In this document: one piece after another, positions 1-10,000 of the stretch
Layout: every line of letters begins with the position of its first letter
Position numbering within the stretch: position 1 is the stretch's first letter
NCBI GenBank assembly: GCA_001939145.1
Contig: LSRX01000007.1
Coordinates: 888,850-952,849, forward strand
From: Symbiodinium microadriaticum
Lineage: Eukaryota; Sar; Dinophyceae; Suessiales; Symbiodiniaceae
DNA: 64,000 bases
Reading direction: 5' to 3'
The notes under the pieces: model-generated
What the model saw: only the letters and a program-made list of their open reading frames with translations
Told to the model about the DNA's origin: nothing
The model's database searches: none
Made by a program: the position numbers and the translations under genes

Positions 1-103
1 CCTTACTACTCGGGCTCCTTTCGGCTCCAATAAAAGAAAAACCTTACTTCTAGGGCTCCTTTGGGCTCCAAAAAAGGAAAAACCTTATTTCTGGAGCTCC
101 TTT
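1..103. repeat. 41-bp tandem repeat, about 2.5 copies
   Basis: Copies begin at about 1, 42 and 83. Each starts with CCTTA and contains GGCTCC or GAGCTCC followed by an A-rich stretch. The array is cut by the window edge, so its true length is unknown. Confidence 0.7.
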
Positions 104-3100
104 CTGGGATCTTTAAGGGTGCAGGGTTGAGGGTTTAGGGTTCCTTTTGAGGGTTCTCTGCAATGCCTATAAGGGTTACTAGAAGGCTTCTATACTAAGG
201 GTTCATTTACGGGATCTAGAAGGATTCAGGGTTTATAGGGTTTACGGTGTAAGGCTGGTGCAAGGGGATAATCATTTTAGCGTTATAGGACGAGGGGTTT
301 CTTAATTAGGTTTCCACATTACAGCATCCAACCAGGGCTCTATACCAAGTTCTTTTCCTCCATCAGCGTTTCCTTCGTAAACCCTAAACCCTAAAATCCT
401 AAACGCTAAAACCCTAAACCCTGAACCTGCACCGTTTCGATAGGAGTTGTTTCGGAGTTTCGGGTGTCGGATGTTTCGGAGTTTCGGGGTTTGCTATTTG
501 CTGTTTAGACTTCAGAGCGAGGGCTGAAGCTTCTTCGTTCAATGCCAGGGTTTAGGGCTTAGGGTTTCGGGTTTAGGGCTTGGTTCATGAAAAGCTTGGG
601 TTTAGGGGTTCAAGGTTGTGTTGGTTGAATGTTTAGGGTGTAAGGTTTCGTTGGTTGAATGTAACTTAACTTAAACCCTAAACCCTGAACCCCTGAACCC
701 CCAAACCCTAAGCAATGAAACCCAGCGTTCTCGAACCCCCTAGCCTGGCCTTGGCTCGCCCACGGTCGCGAGCAACTCCTGCAGAAGCTTCACAAGGAGG
801 TGTGCTCGAACTTCGAATTTCAGGGGTAACGGTTTACGGTTTAGAGGGTTTAGGGTTTAGAGATTTAAGGTTTAGGGTTCAGGGCTTAGGGCTTTAGGGT
901 TTAGGATTTCAGGAATGCGAGCCAGCAACCCCTGCCTCACTGTGTCTCTACCGCTGTCTCTGCCCACACCTCTCTGCCGATCTGGTCTATGTGTCTCACT
1001 CTCCCTCCCTCTCTCTGCCGTCGACAGCTCCTGGGACTATGGTTCTCTGCGAGGAGTGCGGGTTAGGGTATAGGTTGGGGGTCTGGAGTCGGGTTTCGTG
1101 TCTCGTTGGTAGTAAAGAAAGCCAAGACAGTTCCCGCGCCGTCTCCCGCCATAAGGGGAAAATACAGTGGCCATGACAATTAAAATTCCGGTGCTTTGGG
1201 TTGACTTATGCAGTCGCCAAATCATGACATATGCACAATAAGGCGATATTCGTGTCGTGCACGGTTGCAGAACCCAGAGGAAGAGTACACTAAGCCGATT
1301 CACGGTAAGGGTGACCTACGAAATGTTTTTAAAACCTCCATCCTGAGCCCCCTAAACCCCTCGGAAAACCTTTGAAGACCCTTGAATCCGACTCCTAAGC
1401 CGAATGGAAACCCCGAAGAAAGCCTTGAAAACCTTCAATCCGAATCCAAAGCCCTCTAAACACAACCTCCCCGGCAGCCCCTGGGCCTGCGCCGCCGGCA
1501 GGGACATCACCGAGGCCTGGGCCGGACCTGAAGGCGAGGGCTCTTGCCCCTGATAGGGTTTAAGAATTAGGGTGTGGAAATGTCATGGGTGCTCGCTGGT
1601 GTGTGCACATCCAGGCCGCTCAACCCACCCCAAGACCACCCTGGGCTCAAGCATTTTAGGGTCTAGTTCAATTGTAAAAGTCTTCTAGGTATCTGCGCGT
1701 GGCTTGGCATCGCCGACGATGGTCGTTATCCTCAATGGCGCCCAGGCCCAATCGAAGGGAAGATGCAGGTGCTCTCCAATCGAAGACAACCAGCAGTGCG
1801 CGGGGTGTCTGTGATTGTGTTTGTGGTAGGTGCAAGAACAGGCACTACAAAACGCGTGTCTCGTATCCTGCGAAGAAACTCGAATTTAGGCCATGAGTCG
1901 AGGACGAAATCGCTCCATCGGTGTAGCCTCGAGATCAATCTTCGCGGCACCCCAACATCATGACATGCTCGGTGTGACGGGCTCGACCATGCGTCGACAG
2001 CCGCTGTGCTCTCCAATCTCGAGTGTCTGTTGCTGCCTGTCGCTACTCGAGGGACCCTCCACGGTGATGCCGACGTGGCTATATGCCTGTTGAGTTCACC
2101 ACCATACGCCCTCGATGTGACTAGCCTGAGGTAGCGGTGGCCGTTCGCAAGAAACATGGCAAACTGGACGGCGTTGAGTGTACCAAGCATGCGCGACTGA
2201 GGCGATCGACCAAAGCGGCGATTCGGAAAAAAACGGCGACGGAGATGCATCAAGCCATGAATTCTTGAGTGTGCGGACGCTTAGGATGTGGTAGAGACTG
2301 GCGTCATGGCCGGCAACATTTTTTTGTTTCATGCGGTCGTACCGCTGCTGGGAATGGTGCAGGCGAAAATTGTGAGAGACAAGCAGCCATGCATGTGGGT
2401 TTTCTCTGAGTCTGTCCCTTTCTGGGTTGGGTCCCGGCGGGGGCCGAAAAAAAGCAGTGCTTTCTGTGAGGCTGTGCTGCCGGAGTTGGGGCAGACAAGC
2501 AGCTATGCATGTGGGCTTTCTGTGGGTCTGTCCCTTTCTGGATTCGGCTTTCTGCGAAGCTGTGCTGGCGGGTTCTCATGTAGGCTTTCTGTAAGGCTAT
2601 CCTGGCGGGTGCCGGAAGAAGCAGTGGGCTTTCTGTGCGGGCGCATTGGCGGTCGGCCGGCTCCAAATCGTGAAGGGTTGGGGGGGTCCAGCTGGGGCGC
2701 AACCCTTGTCGGACGTGCTGGCAAAACCCTCAGGTTTGGGGTCTATACCTTTACCACTCCGTGGGAGGTGCCCGTGGGGCCGGCAGGCATGGTGCCAGTC
2801 GCCTAGAGCTGCTATGCGCGTCTTCTGTCTGGAGCCGCTTCGGGCTCCGCGGTGGCGGTTGTCGAGCCCTCAGCGAAGACTGTAGGGTTTAGGGTTTAGG
2901 AGCTATTTTTAGGCTTCAGGCATTAGGGGTCTAAGGATGATAGGAGTTTAGGGGCATAGGGGTTATAGGGCTTAGGGGCTTTAGGGTTCTAGGCGTAAGG
3001 TTTATAAGGCCCTGCTCCAAAACTCACTCTCTGACCAGCAAAGCCTGGCTGGCTGGGCGACTCGTCGCGGCGCAGCGCCGCGTTGATGGGCTCACAAACC

Positions 3101-3340
3101 TCGCCTCGGCTGGCTGGTGCCTTTGGAGTTTCTTTTCCTTGGGGGTTCAAAGAGTTTTTTGGGGGGCTGAGGTTTTTTTGGCCTAGGGTTTAGAGGGTTT
3201 TGGGGGTTTAGGGTTTAGGGCTTTTGGGGTTTAGGAGTTTCGGGTTTAAGGACTTTGAGGCTTTAGGGTCTGGGTTTATTCGGGCTTAGTATCGTTTGTG
3301 TGTATCAGATAAAGCTTGTTTAGGGTTCAGGACACACTAT
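104..3340. other. Non-coding mosaic with telomere-like islands; no gene recognised
   Basis: Degenerate TTTAGGG (G-strand) islands lie at about 110-290, 540-660, 825-905, 2880-3010 and 3180-3330. CCCTAAA (C-strand) islands lie at about 375-425 and 665-715. The spacer 905-2880 has short open stretches on both strands, none recognisable. Within it, 2377-2640 contains imperfect direct repeats of about 113 bp: the stretch with GACAAGCAGCCATGCATG near 2378 recurs near 2490, and GGCTTTCTGT recurs four times. Nothing else supportable is visible. Confidence 0.6.
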
Positions 3341-3342
3341 AC

Positions 3343-3432
3343 TTGTAGCTCCACCCTGCCCAAGTCGCGCTCGAACGCCCTCTGATGCTTGCGCGCCAGG
3401 AGGAAGTTTGTCCTGAGGTCTGCGATGTTCGC
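3343..3432 (-). CDS. Candidate exon, unknown protein
   Basis: Read on the minus strand, these 90 nt are open and encode about 30 residues containing ADLRTNFLLARKHQRAFERD, which has normal amino-acid composition. The segment is preceded by a pyrimidine-rich stretch ending TTGCAG and followed by GTATAG, so both splice borders look reasonable. The same frame is also open upstream (3460-3765, with residues such as LAQTPDYSKALDG and QAWFVQHSKFHHQFKAL) but is closed by a TAA between the two parts. A 31-nt intron there would change frame, so I do not join them. The family is not recognised. It could be an exon of a host gene or a decayed copy. Confidence 0.4.
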
Positions 3433-3934
3433 CTGCAAGAGACCGGCAAGATCAGAGGTTTACAGGGCCTTAAACTGATGATGGAACTTCGAATGCTGTA
3501 CAAACCAAGCCTGGGCTCGTGTAGAACCGTCCAAGGCTTTGGAGTAGTCGGGGGTTTGAGCCAGGAACCCGGATAACGAACCCCACCTTGCATGCTGCAT
3601 CTCAGCAAACTGCAGATAACGGCACCAGTAGTCACAAGAGCTTGGAGGCCGGAGAAGCAGCATAACAAGAACCACGGAAGCGCAGTGCCGAATGAAGAGG
3701 GAGAAGGAGCTAAGCAAAATACCCGAGCCCCCAGAGAATCGAAGACAGCAAGGCACAAGGAGCACGAAGAAAGAGCGCCTGCCGGAGCTCCTCCATGCTG
3801 TTCACCTCAGGAGCTTTGAGCTTCTCTCTCTTCTGGCAAAAACCCACGGTGGGAGCTGCGCTGCGCTTCGGGTTTAGGGTTGAGGACCCCCCCTCCCTTT
3901 TCCGGTGATTCCCAGACACTTACGGTGCTGGGCT

Positions 3935-3939
3935 TGGGG
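3935..3939. repeat. Target-site duplication, left copy (TGGGG)
   Basis: The same five bases follow the 3' LTR at 18761-18765. Five bp is the usual size for copia integrases. Confidence 0.85.
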
Positions 3940-4129
3940 TGAAGTACCGAATGTTACACATTCCGGGCATTCTTGATTGCACGTATCACTTGCATGTTTC
4001 GTGTCTGTGTGCTCAAGGTTCTAGCATAGCAGAGTATCTGGACTACAGCCCGTAGCTGTAAAAAGAGACACTTGCGTGCTTGTGTGCCTGTACGCTTTGC
4101 GAGGGTTCACACGCCCAAGTTACATCTCA
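3940..4129 (+). repeat. 5' LTR (190 bp)
   Basis: It begins TGAAGTACCG and ends TTACATCTCA. It is a direct repeat of 18571-18760 with no mismatch seen. I can see no clear TATA box or polyadenylation signal inside it. Confidence 0.95.
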
Positions 4130-4132
4130 ACG

Positions 4133-4144
4133 TGGTAGCGGAGC
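4133..4144 (+). promoter_or_regulatory. Primer binding site for initiator tRNA-Met
   Basis: TGGTAGCGGAGC starts three bases after the 5' LTR. TGGTAGCG is complementary to the 3' end of eukaryotic initiator tRNA-Met including the CCA tail, the usual copia primer. The later bases need checking against the host tRNA. Confidence 0.75.
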
Positions 4145-4156
4145 TCCCGGGAATAC

Positions 4157-4188
4157 CCGGTGTGCTTCACATTTGTGAAGGTGACCGG
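4157..4188 (+). repeat. Hairpin a (leader)
   Basis: Outer stem CCGGT/ACCGG, internal loop GTG/GTG, inner stem CTTCAC/GTGAAG, loop ATTT. It lies between the primer binding site and gag. Member of the 21-copy hairpin family. Confidence 0.85.
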
Positions 4189-4195
4189 AGTATTT

Positions 4196-4233
4196 CCTCC
4201 GGTATACTTCGCATTAGTGAAGAGAACCGGAGG
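4196..4233 (+). repeat. Hairpin b (leader)
   Basis: Outer stem CCTCCGGT/ACCGGAGG (8 bp, the longest), internal loop ATA/AGA, inner stem CTTCGC/GTGAAG with one G.T pair, loop ATTA. It ends 35 nt before the gag start codon and sits 7 nt after hairpin a. Confidence 0.85.
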
Positions 4234-4268
4234 AAGCAAATCCCGGGGCTCGTTCCAAGGACAGCGCA

Positions 4269-7004
4269 ATGGCTAGCCTATCTGCAGCGATGAATTTCGA
4301 GCATGGTGATGGAGATGAAGATTACCTCCTCAACGGTAACGAATCGTATGCAACAAATCACCGACACTTCCAAGAGCTTCAGAGACTATCAGCTTTTCAG
4401 CAGGTGACCACCAAAGTACCGCCATCTTATGATGGGCGAAGCAGTTGGTTTGCCTATGAAGACGCGATCGATGATTGGTGTGACATCACCGAGCTTGATG
4501 GTGACAAGCGTGGACCAGCTCTAAGGAATCGGCTTGAAGGTGAAGCAGCAATCCACAAACGACTTCTTGATAGAGATCGCCTGAAGGATCCCAACAACGG
4601 AGTGAAGTACTTCAAAAGCTTCCTGCGACCTCTCTTCGTGAAGGGCGCAGCCAATGTGTTCCTTTACCGCTTCCAGCAGTTCATGAACCTGCACCGCGGC
4701 AACGGGGACATGCTTCGTTGGATTACCAGGTTTCAACTCTCAGTTCAGAGGATGCAAGAAGCGTGGAACGACACCTACCTGCCGATCACGGACCCTATGA
4801 ATGCAGAGGTCCGAGCTTTCATTGCAGGTCTTCCAGCAGAAGAACAAGCAACCATCACGAATGACGATGCGATGGAGAGAGCCAACGAAAGGCTCCGGGA
4901 CCAGCATGCACGGACCATTCCGATAACGGCAAATCTCGTGGCCCTCATCTTTGTGTCCCTGTCCGACCTCACGCAGGACCAGAGACAGGTGTTGACTTCA
5001 TTGATGGCACATCGGAACCGTGTTCTGGCAGATTACCGCATGAACGAACTTCGTGAGGTTTATCTCGAGATCTTTTGCACCACAAAGACTTCCGTCGATA
5101 ATCCTCTCCTCGCTCCCTCTGGCCACGGTGGCAGAAAAACCTTTCTGGTGATTGACGAGGGCTACCTGGACAACCAAGAGGGCTATTGGGTCGAGGATGA
5201 AGAGGATGGCACAGAAGGGTTTCTCGAAGCAGACGATGACGCCTTCTGGGTCTATGACGAGGACAACTACACGTGGTTTCAGAGACGTTTCCAAGGAAGG
5301 AAGATGAAGCGTGGATTCAAGGGCCAGCGCAAAGGCAAAGGAAAAGGCCGAAAAGGATCCGGAGGCAGACGCTTCTTCAAGAAGAGGAAAGGCAGATCTC
5401 ATCTAGCCGACAGCAGCACCGATGCCTGGCAAGCAGAAGGACAATGGCACGATGATTGGCAAGATGCATCCTGGGATGATTGGTCCTGGGACTACGCCGA
5501 AGAGTCCTACGCAGCCAAGGGCAAAGGCAAGAAAGGAAAGAAGGGCAAAGGAAAAGGCAAGTTTGGCAAGCATGATGGCAAAGATGGAAAAGGAGGCTCC
5601 AAAGATGGAGCAGCCAATCTTGCGGATACTGCCCAAGGCAGCGCCGCCATTGCTGCCGCAGTGACCTTCTACACCAGCAACACGGACTTCAATGATCTTT
5701 CTTTCATGGCCACCGAGAACCATGAAGCCTTCATCACGCAGCCCTTGACTCCAACCTCGATGGTGTTGGATCTTGGTTGCACGAGGGCAATGACGTCAAG
5801 GGTGGCAGCGCAGGACCTGATGAAGTTCTGTGATCAGAACAAGGACTGTGGCATCTGGTACAACATCGCAGAGTCCCAGTCCAAGTTCACCTTTGCGAAC
5901 TCCGAATCTACGTCGTGCAAACAGAAGCTTGTGATTTGCATGTACGACCAGGAGTACGCAGTCCAGTCCACTGAGTTTGACATCGTGGAGCAGGGTCACG
6001 TTCCAACTTTGATGTCCCTGCCACAGATGCGAAATCTCAGGTTCCAGTTTGACCTCCAACCGGATAAGGCTTTCTTAAGCAGTTCAGTACTGGGGATTGA
6101 GAACATGCAGCTGAAGGTAGCGCCGAGTTCTCATTTGGTACTTGATCTTATCGACCTCAGTGAGTACATGTGGCACGTTCGTTTCGGCAAGTTCAAAAAG
6201 TCGAGCTTCCTCACCTACTACATGCATTACGAGTATGGGTTTCATCAGAAGCTATCGGGAGGCTCTTCCTTTGAAGAGGTACCCGAGGAACCAGAAGGAC
6301 TCGTCTTTGCAACAGATGATGAGTGGGTTGTCGACGAGAACAAGATGGAGCTGATCCGCGTGCACGAAAAGACGAGGCAGGTCAAGTACGCCCCAAAGGA
6401 AGGACAAACGCCCATTCCGTTGGAGTTTCTGGACGTGAAGCGGACAACGATCATGGAGTTCTCCAAGGAAAAGATCGTTACTCAAGAAGACGACTGGAGG
6501 TCCACTGAGCGTCCTACCGCAAAGACTCCTGACTATTGGAGAGGTAAGACAGTCTTTAGGATTTTGCCTGGAGGTTTAGAGAGTAGGACTTCTGTTCCTG
6601 CCAAGTCTCGATTCCCTGGTCGTTCAAAGACTGGGTCTCCTGACGATATCGTGAACACAGGCAAGCCTGAGGACAGCTCAAGGAAGTCAGGGACCACCGG
6701 AAGCTTCCCCTCTGGGAAGGAACCGGTACGGAGAAGAGTCCGCATCAAGGGAAGCGGTCCCTTAGGACCGGTACCCAAGAAGGCGGCTCCACCTCCGGTT
6801 CCTGAAGATGACCCGGATCTTCATGAGTACGCTCCTTCGGAACCTGGCGAACCTCTCTCCGAGGAGGCTAGGAATGAACTTTTCCCTGATCGGAAGGACG
6901 TTCGAGACGTCTCATCGCTAGAACCTAGGAGGATCGCGCTTCCATTGCCGGGACACGAGGTGTCGAGGGCCTCTCCTCAGTACAAGCGGATGTTGGAAAA
7001 TTGA
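4269..7004 (+). CDS. gag-pr: Gag-protease polyprotein of the copia element
   Basis: This 911-aa ORF starts at the ATG at 4269, just after two leader hairpins. Residues 30-260 form a copia-type capsid region, with the conserved-looking segment around GDMLRWITRFQLSVQRMQEAW. Residues 337-375 and 415-445 are K/G/R-rich, with a W/D-rich stretch between them. No CCHC zinc knuckle is visible, so these basic tracts probably do the nucleic-acid binding. The aspartic protease active site is at residues 501-503 and reads DLG followed by CTRAM, where most families have DSG or DTG. The C-terminal part is a hydrophilic linker carrying hairpin-encoded segments at 6255, 6696 and 6749. The stop at 7002-7004 overlaps the pol frame. 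Gag is expected to assemble particles and mature by its own protease. Confidence 0.9.
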   Translation: MASLSAAMNFEHGDGDEDYLLNGNESYATNHRHFQELQRLSAFQQVTTKVPPSYDGRSSWFAYEDAIDDWCDITELDGDKRGPALRNRLEGEAAIHKRLLDRDRLKDPNNGVKYFKSFLRPLFVKGAANVFLYRFQQFMNLHRGNGDMLRWITRFQLSVQRMQEAWNDTYLPITDPMNAEVRAFIAGLPAEEQATITNDDAMERANERLRDQHARTIPITANLVALIFVSLSDLTQDQRQVLTSLMAHRNRVLADYRMNELREVYLEIFCTTKTSVDNPLLAPSGHGGRKTFLVIDEGYLDNQEGYWVEDEEDGTEGFLEADDDAFWVYDEDNYTWFQRRFQGRKMKRGFKGQRKGKGKGRKGSGGRRFFKKRKGRSHLADSSTDAWQAEGQWHDDWQDASWDDWSWDYAEESYAAKGKGKKGKKGKGKGKFGKHDGKDGKGGSKDGAANLADTAQGSAAIAAAVTFYTSNTDFNDLSFMATENHEAFITQPLTPTSMVLDLGCTRAMTSRVAAQDLMKFCDQNKDCGIWYNIAESQSKFTFANSESTSCKQKLVICMYDQEYAVQSTEFDIVEQGHVPTLMSLPQMRNLRFQFDLQPDKAFLSSSVLGIENMQLKVAPSSHLVLDLIDLSEYMWHVRFGKFKKSSFLTYYMHYEYGFHQKLSGGSSFEEVPEEPEGLVFATDDEWVVDENKMELIRVHEKTRQVKYAPKEGQTPIPLEFLDVKRTTIMEFSKEKIVTQEDDWRSTERPTAKTPDYWRGKTVFRILPGGLESRTSVPAKSRFPGRSKTGSPDDIVNTGKPEDSSRKSGTTGSFPSGKEPVRRRVRIKGSGPLGPVPKKAAPPPVPEDDPDLHEYAPSEPGEPLSEEARNELFPDRKDVRDVSSLEPRRIALPLPGHEVSRASPQYKRMLEN
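6255..6286 (+). repeat. Hairpin 1 (in gag)
   Basis: Outer TCGGG/CCCGA, internal loop AGG/GTA, inner CTCTTC/GAAGAG, loop CTTT. Encodes GGSSFEEVP in frame. Confidence 0.9.
6696..6727 (+). repeat. Hairpin 2 (in gag)
   Basis: Outer ACCGG/CCGGT, internal loop AAG/GAA, inner CTTCCC/GGGAAG, loop CTCT. Encodes GSFPSGKEP. Confidence 0.9.
6749..6776 (+). repeat. Hairpin 3 (in gag)
   Basis: Outer GGG/CCC, internal loop AAG/GTA, inner CGGTCC/GGACCG, loop CTTA. Encodes GSGPLGPVP. The stem sequence is entirely different from hairpins 1 and 2 but fully paired. Confidence 0.9.
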
Positions 7005-10000
7005 ACGACGAGGTAGAGCTGTACAAGTTGCATGTGAAGCATTACCACATGAGTCCAGCTCAATTCCGTCGGAGGACCAGCATGCTTGGACTGCCAGGAG
7101 AGATCTACGACAAATACGACAGAATCTTCAGGACCTGTCGTGTTTGTAGCACCTCGGTGCCGACTCCTCCGCGAGCCAGAGTCGCAGGACTTAGGGCATC
7201 ATCCTTCGGAGATCTGATTTTTGTCGATCACGAAGAAATCAAGTTTGGCTCTAAGGCCTATCTCGCCTTGGTCATAATTGACGGTGCCACTAACCTCCTG
7301 TGGGCTACGGCCCTTACCAGTTTGGAAGCGCCAGAGACGTTGAACGCTTTTCGACAGTGGAATGAGGAGAACAACTGTATTCCGAAGGGAATTGTTGGAG
7401 ACCAAGCATTTTTCACTGATCAATTTATGTCCTACTACAAGTTCCATGGAATTACTCCATATCCTTGTGGTCCTCGGACTCCTTGGCCGAACCGTGCCGA
7501 GACCGCTGTTCGTCTATTCAAACGGACTTGGTCGATTATGGCAAAGGCCTTGGCTGATGAAGGTTATGCTGAGAAGGTTACTGTTCGCCAGGCGGTCAAG
7601 AAGGTGGCTTGGGCAAGAAATTGCCAGCTTACCGTTTCAGGCTACTCTCCGTTGGAGATAGCCACTGGTAGGCGACCACCAGACTTGCTTGATGTGGAGA
7701 CGTGTTCTCCAGAACAGCTTTCAGTCAATCCTTCTTCCGAGGATAGAACTACGTTGGAACTTCAGAGGATTGCTCTCAGAGCTCATCAAGAGGCCAGACA
7801 AGCCATCGACCTTCGTAAGGACCTTGCCAGGAGGGTTATGCCCTCAGACGGTCCGTACAAGAAGGGAGATCGTGTTTTTGTTTGGCACAAGGATGAGTCG
7901 AAGAAGAAGTCCGAAGGCGTTTGGGTCAGAGGTGTTGTGGTGTCACAGGAAGGTGCCATGGTTTTGGTTGAGGTCCACCGTGCTGTTCTCCGTGTGAATC
8001 AGTCAAAGGTGAGACGCGACCATGACCCATGGCATGATGTGGCTATTCCTCTAAAATCCGGTGATGATTCGAGACGCTCCTCCTCTGAGGAGGCACTCGA
8101 TGACATTGGAGATAAGATCCTTCAAGACGCCGGGAAGGACGTTGTCTTTTCCACGTGCTATGAGCATGAGATTTGCTATCACACTCTCACTTCTGGGAAG
8201 AGCGATTTCGTTGAGATTTCACCACACCTCACAGGGCTTACGGCTTGTGTTTGCCACTCAGGCAACACTGCTAGTTCGCCTATTCTGTTTGGTGATTGGA
8301 ATTCTAAGACCTTGCAATCTTCGATTGCTGATGCTTGGAAGGTGATCTTAATGGGAGAGCCTGATCACATTGTCATTCATCCTGTCGTACCTGCTGAGTG
8401 GCCGAAGAAAGCAGCACGAGCCTTTTGGCATTTCTGTGCTGAAGTTTGCCGCTGGCAGGATGACAGAGAATGTTTTGTCACTGTGATTCATCCTTCTCGT
8501 ACTGGGTTCTTTTCTTCCCAGTGCAGTCGCTCTTTGAAGTGGAGACCAAATCTGAGTTTGGTGACTTTTCGAAACCAGGGGGAACAGTTGCATGGTGAAC
8601 TTTCATTCTTGACAAACTTGTCAGAAGGATCTCTTGATCGCTTGGAGTCACTCACGGAAGGATATGACTCTAAGGATCTTTTTGATCCACGGTTTGCCGT
8701 TCTGTTGTCCCATTGCGTTTCTCGTCATCGACATTCCGACTCGAGACAAGGGTTTCTGTTTGAAGACATCTTTGAAGACTTTGAGGATGGAGCTTTATGC
8801 TCTCTGTGCTTGCGATCTGAGAGAAATGCAGAAGCACTGTCGGTTCTTCCATCTTCGGAGGAGTACTCTCTCCTTTCGAACAACTCAAAAGGGAAGTTAC
8901 CACGGTCGTTGCATTTCGTTGCACCGCAGAGGTTTGTCACTTCTTCGTTGGTCCAAACCCTGTCTTACATCGACAAGCTTCTCCCTGGAACAGAGTTGGA
9001 GGTGCACACCACTACTTCGTCAGATGCAGTCACTCTGAGACCTATGATGAAGAATGTTCGTGTGTTGACACTTCCTTACCTGGAGTTTGAGTACTGTAAT
9101 GTTTACAGGGGGACGTTTGGTAAGACATTGCCAGTGATTCACCGACATCCTGATGCAGTGGTGATTCTCTGGAATCCAGGTGACCATGATCATGTTTTCT
9201 TTGTGACGATTGCTCAGCTCCTTCCATGTCTTCAGGATATGACAGCAGACCATTGGTCCATGATAGTGTTCTGGAATGAGGCAAAAGGTTCGGCTGCGCG
9301 CCGGGGACCGGATGTAGGTTTGGATTTCACGGATCAGCCTGCACCTGCTCCTGAGCTACCGCAGCCGCCTACCAATGATGAAAACGGGGATTATCCAGGT
9401 TACGAAGATCCACATGCTGACATGCCTGTGGATGATGAGGACATGCCGCCTCAGAGTCAACAGCCTGAACCGGATCTTGATGATGATCCTATTGAGCTAG
9501 GCTCGGGTGGTCCTCCTCCACCAGCTCCTCCCGGAGGCGGTGCCTTTGTGCCGGTACCGGATGGGGATGATGATGATCTGGATATGCCGTTCGATCCGGA
9601 CGACCATGGCGGAAACGATCCACCAGGAGGCGGTCCCTTAGGACCGGGACCTGGCTTTGGACCTTCGCCTGATGAACCGCCCGTTCAAATGGAATACCAT
9701 GATGAGGCTCCTCCTCCTGGAGGTCCTCCTGGTGCTCCTGGTGCGGTTCCTCAGTTTTCTAATCCGGATCAGGTCCTCAGTCCACCTATGCCGTGGCCAG
9801 CACCAGCAACGCCGATTGTTCCAGTGCCGATACCGCCACATCCGCAGTTTCCACTGCCGCAGAGTTTGAGACCGCCGTCTCCCAGGAATGTCGCTCCTAC
9901 TCGCGCGCGCGCTGCGCATCCGGACGATGTTTCCAAGGCGAAGGCGAGAGCGGCTCAACCTGTCGGTCCACCGGTTGTTTTGTTGCCTGGTCAGTCTGCG

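Noticed and set aside
1732..2253. 173-codon minus-strand ORF as a gene
   Set aside because: It is rich in Arg/Ser with no recognisable motif, and overlapping plus-strand frames are equally open.
6820..6880. Hairpin-like CCTCTC...GAGGAGG in gag
   Set aside because: The inner stem has a mismatch and the loop edges are not identical purines. Not counted.
9701..9740. Another family hairpin in the proline-rich linker
   Set aside because: CCTCC/GGAGG can pair, but the 3x3 internal loop and outer stem are absent. It is explained by proline/glycine codons.
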